This document shows positions 57,270-64,000 of a stretch of DNA of 64,000 nucleotides, one piece after another. Made by a program: the position numbers and the translations under genes. The first letter of the stretch is position 1. Each line of letters begins with the position of its first letter. The notes under the pieces were generated by a model that was given only the letters and a program-made list of their open reading frames with translations, was not told the DNA's origin and did not search any database. The stretch is from Trema orientale (taxonomy: Eukaryota > Streptophyta > Magnoliopsida > Rosales > Cannabaceae). The stretch covers positions 673,904 through 737,903 of the forward strand of contig JXTC01000005.1 in NCBI GenBank assembly GCA_002914845.1, given 5' to 3'.

Positions 57270-60200
57270 AAACTGAGAATTCATAACAAATATTAAGTAA
57301 GACCTGAGATAGCACATCACAAAGAATAGAACACTTCAATTGAGTGATCTAATTAGCTGTAATTACAAGGATATAGAGACTCCAAATTACAGGCCATTTA
57401 ACTGTTGACTTTTCTGCATAACAAAGAAAGTGTGGAATTTTGAGGGAGAACGATTATATCATATGCCATAACCCAAACCAATTGCAATTGAAAAAATTTA
57501 ATTCCAAGTATGCAGTGATGATGAATATTATCCCATAAGGACCTAACTTTAAAGAAAATCTTTAAACATCAATTTTTAGTTTACCAACTTTCTAGTTAAG
57601 ACATACATACCCCTAAACCAACCACACCAATCTCTTAATTACTTGGAACAAGGTTCATAATTGTAAATAATTTCTCTGAAGAAATCTATACAGAACTTTC
57701 CAAAAAAAAAACCTGAAGTCATAAATGAAGTTGGTTGGTTATAAAAAAAGGGGAAACTGAAAACTTGAAATCACGTAGCCGTAGGTCAAATCTAGTATAT
57801 AACATATTGGCATATATATCCAATAGTATTAACTTCCATTGAAGCAGATCTTTGTATTTGAAACAGCAATATAATTTTAAAGGGTATCAGTATCTGGACC
57901 AGCTCATGATGATCACTCTTTAGACATCAATAGTAAATGCCATTGTGACCACTAGAATTGCCGGACATCCAACAGACCAAGTACTCAAAACGCATGTATA
58001 GCATGAAATGACCATGATTTTACATGGCCTATATTCAAACTCTCATAAATGGTGTTTCAAATCTCTGTTCAGGCTCAGCAGCCCCACTTGCTTGACCATG
58101 GCTTGTCTGTGGACCTATCATATTTATGGATTTATACCAAGCTTAGTCGTTTTTCTGCATGGGGGACAATATTTCTGCAACAATTCTCTGCTTCACATGG
58201 AGGACAACAAGTTGTTTAATTAAGCTAGTTACCTTATTTGTTAATGTATTGTTTGCTTATAGTATTATGCATCCATGAATTGTGTCTTTTTTAAGTTCAA
58301 GCAGAACATTATCTATGTTAATAATCTGATTGTTTTCTCTAAAAGGGTTCGATGTTTGTCTCGATTCAATCGATTTGTTAGCATAATCATACGGGTTTTG
58401 AATACGATAGCTTCTGTCCATAGTTCATAGTACTGTTTGTGACAAAGTGAGAAGAAGATTTTGAGTAAAATATTTAAGTTGAGTCATATCAGCAAACAAA
58501 GTTAGGCTTTCTTAGCTAGCAAACAGTTTATAACAGGAAGTTCTAATTAAGCACTATGGCTGAAAAGTCTGAAACCTTCTTATAATGATTAGACAGGCAT
58601 CATGAACCAGAAATCCACCAAAGGGCACATGATGTTATTCTAATAAGCTGGTTTTGGTGCTTGAAGAAGGCAAAAGATGTCTAGCCATGAATTCCATACA
58701 TGTCCATAAGTTCATGAATTGGTAGAGAGATTTGTCCTTGCAATTTATATGTCATAAAGTATAATGAAAACAATGTAGGCATCAAGTTGGTTAAGGAAAT
58801 AAAGAACTAACTAGCTCAAACTCTCCTCCTTCCAAACATTCCTTAATTAGTAATGAGTGCAGAGAAGATTGTATGTGTTTTTCCTCTCTCTTTTACATCA
58901 GTTTGATCGGCAGCTATCGAATCTAAGGCCACTTTGTGGACCAGATTAAGAATCTGCTACTAATTAACAAGTGGGCCATTTTTGGAGTGACAATTCTTCA
59001 AAATCTAGCAAATCATTTGGTTTCTGGTGCAAAATCAATATTGAGTCAATTTTCTGGCTGTCTAATAAGGCTTTTCAGAGGTTGATTGTCCTCATTTTTA
59101 GTTAATTGCTCAACTAAATTTGCATGCTAGACATTTATCTAAATGGAAGTCTATTTAAGCTTAGATTTGGTACAACCATATATAATAAACATGATTTGAA
59201 AATTGATATCCTACCAAATGCTAAAGCTGTGGTAATTCTAATTAAGGCGGTGTGATATAAATGATCCTCTAAAAGTTTTCCTTCATTGGATAATATCAAT
59301 GATGAAAATTACATTCTCCTTTTAGTGACTCAGCCAAGGTCATGACAATATGATACGTTTTCTGTTATGTTTGGACAAAATGGTTGATATGTTTTGCTTT
59401 CAAATTTGATTAAAAATGGTCATGAAACTGTTGACTATTGTTCTTAATGGTAATGGGTCATATGAAATAGAAAAATCAATCATATGACCATAATAGGATT
59501 ACTAATTCAAGATTTAATGGCGCAGTTGAGTAAAAATATACTTATAGGTAGGTATACACGCACATTTTCCAGCAAAATTTTGCACTCGAGCGAAAGTAGT
59601 AACAAAGCCTACTTTTTAAGAAATATATCTCAAGTATTTTTGTCCGCATAAAGTGTAATTACTGATCAAATGACCTTGTTTCTTTTTAAGTAAAACACTT
59701 TTAAGAATCCAACTCATGCTACTTAATTAAACGGAGCATGTCCAAACTCAAGATCCCTGGAACTGATTTTGGTCAACAGGACAAGTTAAAGTCCACATGC
59801 AGCCGCACGGTTGTAGCAAATTAGCAATCTGATCATATAGCTGGAAAACAATAGTAACATAATCTCAACGTGGAAAATCTGAGCATCAACCTTCATAGTC
59901 AATACATTGGTTTCTTCTTGGTGATGCTAAGGCACAGTCACTATTGCATCATGGAAAAAAATAAAAAAAGGGTCGGCAAATAGCATTGTAATTTTGGCTA
60001 GATTTAACAATATGCTTCACATGTAGATATTTTATTTTATTGGGTGCAAAAGGAGCTTTCTTATGAATTGTGACTAAAATCACATCAAGATATATTACTT
60101 TCTCTGTGGAAAAATTTGGTCTCTTCTAATCATGCAGAAAAGTTGTCTGCATTATTGAAGTGAAACATATATAGCGTTCAAGTTTCATTTAGTCTTTGTT

Positions 60201-60830
60201 GTCATGTAATTTTGCTGTTTATATAATGTCACATTCAACTATTTCTGTGAACTGTGTATGACCACAGAAAACGTTTGGTCATTTCCATGCTAACAAATAA
60301 AAACTCACTACCACATAGATAGTTGACTAGCTAAACCAGAAAATAGGGACATATTACAAATAGAAATGTAAAATGAAATAATTGATTACCTTTTAAAACA
60401 ATTTTTACTTAACATAATCTAATCGAATGGAATTCCTTGGATGCTATGAAAACCAAATCTAGAGTTTCATAAACAAATAAAAAGAAAGCCCAAATAATTT
60501 ACATCCGTTGGATAAATCACTGGCTGTTCAACTAACCAAAGCCTATTGGTCAATAAAGCATGGTTTGTGATGTTGACCTTGTGACAATAGTAAGCCTTTA
60601 ATAATACATCAAAGTCAAGTGGTCAACACGTTCATGGAACAAAGATAACGAAACAAACAAGCCCCAAAAACCTTAGCCCCGGCCAAAAGTTTTGAGCCAA
60701 GTCAAGTGAAGCCACAGCCAAAAGGAGCTTAGTATAAACCCCTACTTCAACCGAAAGTAACTGTCACTCAACCAAAAGGAAAATATAAACTACCATGATG
60801 TAACAAAACAAACAAAAACATAAAGTATAG
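57270..60830. other. Long gene-free region upstream of the DUF1677 gene
   Basis: No supported gene, RNA or transposon end. It is less repeat-rich than 21-42 kb, so it may include distal regulatory DNA of the DUF1677 gene. Confidence 0.4.
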
Positions 60831-60833
60831 TTT

Positions 60834-60864
<31 letters not shown>

Positions 60865-61100
60865 CAATTTACTTAGCTCCCTTCTAAGCATTCCTTCTAT
60901 TGATTGGGTTTGCAATAAGTACAAAATGCTATAAAGGGCCAGCTTTGTGGGCCCCACCCGACCACCCTTGTCGCATTTCCCACTGCCCCATGTCCCTTAG
61001 AACATGGAGGAAATTATGGCAGTTTTCCCCACCCTCGGCTTATAAGCTCTCTTTCTCTCCCCCTCTCTCTCTCCCCCTCTCCCTCTCTCTCTCTTCTCTC
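60834..61100 (+). promoter_or_regulatory. DUF1677 gene promoter with GA and CT tracts
   Basis: A pure (ga)n run lies at 60834-60862. A TATA box (ttataag) at 61040-61046 is followed by a (ct)n-rich tract at 61048-61100 that probably spans the transcription start. CT-rich start regions are common in plant promoters. Confidence 0.5.
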
Positions 61101-61391
61101 TCATGACAACACCAAACAACAAACACTTCCTAGTTCTTGAAGCAACAAAGCCATCAAACTACACCAAGTGAGAAAAAGAAAAACCAAACACAGGAAGTGG
61201 AAAAAAGCAAAAGTATAAAAGAAGCCCACTTTGTATAACCATCATTGCAATCAAATCCAACTAGGAAAAGTAGCCATAATTACACATTAGTACTACTTGG
61301 TTTCCTCACTTTCCTCGAACCCTTTCAGACTTTGTTATCAGATTTTTCATCCTCCCAAACACTCAGAAAAGAAAACAAAAGAAAAGAGAAA

Positions 61392-61730
61392 ATGGACATT
61401 GAGTTGGTTAAGTGTGAGTGCTGTGGGTTGAAAGAAGATTGTACTCAAGACTATATCACAGATGTCAAGGCCAAATTTGATGGAAAATGGCTATGTGGGT
61501 TGTGCTCAGAAGCTGTTCGAGATGAGGTTAGCAAAGGTAAAAGTCCATTCGGTATGGAAGAAGCTGTGAAAGCTCACATGTCGTTTTGTCGTAAGTTCAA
61601 ATCGAACCCTGCGGTTCGAGTGGCCGATGGGATGAGACAGATGCTTAGGAGAAGGTCAGGTGACTTGTCATCTTCACCATCTTCTTCATCAAAGAAGTAC
61701 TCAAGATCAACAAGCACATCATTGTACTAA
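61392..61730 (+). CDS. DUF1677 family protein (112 aa)
   Basis: Intronless gene starting MDIELVKCECCGLKEDCTQD. The frame is open further upstream, but the ATG at 61392 (aaaatggac) is where family resemblance begins. Cys ligands C8, C10, C11, C17 and a CGLC pair (C35, C38) plus C66 fit the DUF1677 pattern (CECCGL.E.CT..YI......W.CGLC.EAV), a plant-only family of unknown biochemical role that probably binds metal. The tail is basic then Ser-rich (RRRSGDLSSSPSSSS). Length is usual for the family. It has no close gene neighbour in 8 kb upstream. Confidence 0.92.
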   Translation: MDIELVKCECCGLKEDCTQDYITDVKAKFDGKWLCGLCSEAVRDEVSKGKSPFGMEEAVKAHMSFCRKFKSNPAVRVADGMRQMLRRRSGDLSSSPSSSSKKYSRSTSTSLY

Positions 61731-64000
61731 TTTGGAGTTTTCATAACCGGAGGAAGAGGAGGAACAACTAGATCTTTATTCAGGTTGCAATAATATTGAT
61801 AGTTGAACCTAGTTGGTGGCCTTTCATGGCTTAAATGAGTCTCTCTCTCATTCTCATCTCTGTTCATGTACAGGAGAATTTTTATATCAGTGGAGACTAC
61901 TTGATTCCTAGTTCTGATTATTAAGCTTTTTCCACTTAATTCAATATTGGGTATATGCTTCATTTTTCTTATCTTGAATTTGTCAAGTGGAAAAAAAAAT
62001 ATTGCTTCTTTTCTTAAAATGGAAAAAGAACTGTATTCATTCCTATAACACCAACATATGAGTTATTTTCCTTCTGGTTTCTTGGGATCGATATTGAGTT
62101 TCCTTCTTGGAATAATAATTCAATCATAAGTACAAGACAAACAAGAGGACTCTGTTTTCTGTCTCTGTTTTCACACTCATTTTCTTTTCCTTCTCATACA
62201 AAATTCCAAACTTGTTTGAGAAATTCTAAGCATGGTTTTTTTTTTTATATTTTAAGTCGCTAACTTTTGAACTGGTTTAGAAAGAAAATAAAATGATTGG
62301 GGTTGGAATGTATGTATTTATGTTTAAAAAAAAAAAAAGGCTAGTAGTTATTTTTCTTGGTGCCTAAGATATTTTCTCTACCTGTCTCACATTGGCTTAT
62401 TAAAAAGCCAAGAAAATCAAGAACATATCTAGTCCTCTTCTGCATAAATAAATTCATTATTACAAGTCAACTTCCCACTTCACCAGAAAGGACTAATTCT
62501 ACTATATTAATATACCATAAAAGCCTCAATTATTCAACCTAAAATATGACTTTTCCTCCCACCATAGTCAGTGGTTGAAGAAAGACTTATTTTAGTCTCA
62601 TTATAAAAAGCCAGTGCTTTTTCTAATAATGAACTGCATGTTCAACACGTTTAGTTTCTTTTTGATACAATTTTTTCCTTCAAGATCGAGCCAGATGGTC
62701 TCCGGTTCTTCTACTAAGCTAAACTTTGGTCATTTGATTTGGACCAAAGCAAAGTAATGGAGATTATGAACAGATAGGTTCCTAGTCTAATGTTGACCAA
62801 GAATAGTTCATAATCATCAGCATTAACAAACTGACACCTTCCTTAAGTATGCATTATATGCTTAATAAAATCTTAGAAGGCATAAGGCCCAGATCATGAT
62901 ACCAAATACAGTAGTCTTTTTGACACATGAGAATTCTAATTACTAGCACTTACACAAATGTGACAGTGTATGTTTATTCAGCACCGTAACACTACGAACT
63001 TGCAACTTATATATGCCTTTTCATGTGTCGAACCATTTTTCTTTAACTGATAATTGTCGTTTTCAAAAGGTTCCACAACTGATCTGAGAACAGAGAACAT
63101 CTTATTATAGTCCTTGGCATCAAGAATCTGGTTCCATGGATGGTTATGCCAAGCAGCAAAGCAGTATTTTGAAGTTCAAACTTCCTGTGACTTTAAGCAC
63201 CACATGTTCCAGTCTCAACCATCAATTCTCAGATGCCTTCCCCTTCAGGGAATTAATTTGTAACACGTCTTAATTACGCTCGAAAATTACTTAAACGACA
63301 GAACAAAACATATTTTGCGGATAACTAAAATTATATTTTTGCCTAAAGATTCTATGGACGGGAGCCAAATGCGGGTCCACATCTTCAAGCAGTATTCTCA
63401 ATTCTGGTTTTTCTGTGTGCCATGGGAAATATTGTCTTATAAACAAGTGATATATTTTTTTTTATAGCATAACATGACAGAGCTACTAATTATTAAAAAA
63501 AGTAATTAGTTAAAAATTGATTTTAAAAAAGTAAATTTAAATAATATGAAGAGATTCCTCTTGAAAGCATTTGGAATGGAACCAACCCTCTTTTTGAATG
63601 GCATAAGAAAACGACAAGGAAGAAATTAACACCAGCATGATGACGAGGAGCATACCCTTTTGGACCAGTTACATCTTAAAACAAGCTTAGGAGGCTGATT
63701 TTTTGTGAACTGCTAATAAAGTAGTAAACAACGTGTCCATATCCATATGTATATCAATGAGACATGATATGTTGAGAAATCCATGAAAAACCATACAAGT
63801 GATTTTGTCCCAAAATCTTGAAAATTGATGTAACCTTTCGAAGTATATGCCAAGAGTGTCGCCATTTGTTTTTATTCTGACTCTATAATAGTATACAAGC
63901 ATCGACCGCTGAGTTATTTATAAACATAAATTTGTTCCCAAAAAAAAAAGTTATAAAACTTAATTTGACAAAAATTAAGGAACTTTCGTGGCAAGGTAAA
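61731..64000. other. DUF1677 3' region and intergenic DNA
   Basis: The 3' UTR likely ends within about 300 bases. No further gene or repeat is supported up to the window end. Confidence 0.4.

Noticed and set aside
1-64000. CRISPR arrays, operons, tRNA or rRNA genes
   Set aside because: None seen; gene structure, introns and repeats are those of a plant nuclear genome.

Overview
This is an AT-rich nuclear fragment from a flowering plant, almost certainly a eudicot. The evidence is plant-only gene families (an FCS-like zinc-finger protein, a DUF1677 protein, a plastid-type folate transporter), GT-AG introns, site II and G-box promoter motifs, and a dense load of plant-type small transposons. 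The species cannot be read from the sequence. All exon structures below were read by eye.

Layout. (1) 1-6.6 kb and 17.7-21.5 kb hold a broken tandem array of small intronless GNAT acetyltransferase genes. There are three intact complete copies, one further copy cut by the window edge, one copy killed by a single stop codon, and several 3' remnants. An intronless EF-hand/Cys-rich protein gene and its remnants are mixed into the array. A 40S ribosomal protein S17 retropseudogene was duplicated along with two of the GNAT copies. (2) 6.6-17.6 kb is repeat territory: retroelement-like DNA, a small TRIM element, three foldback elements, and a solo LTR with a sequence gap. (3) 21.5-42.3 kb is gene-poor and full of DNA transposons. 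It includes a Pack-MULE carrying a V-ATPase subunit c exon, a MULE-type element nested in a hAT-type element, a tRNA-derived SINE with a perfect 16-bp target duplication, a Tourist-type MITE, and members of a six-copy MITE family. (4) 42.4-52.8 kb holds two ordinary genes on the plus strand: an FLZ-domain gene (two coding exons, 323 aa) and a folate-biopterin transporter gene (nine exons, 558 aa, probably plastidial). (5) 52.8-64 kb is mostly intergenic, with one DUF1677 gene (112 aa).

The genes do not form a pathway. No new biochemical system is evident. The most interesting material is the co-amplified GNAT/EF-hand/RPS17-pseudogene block, including a promoter block shared by a GNAT gene and the EF-hand gene, and the Pack-MULE that took a V-ATPase exon with its splice sites.
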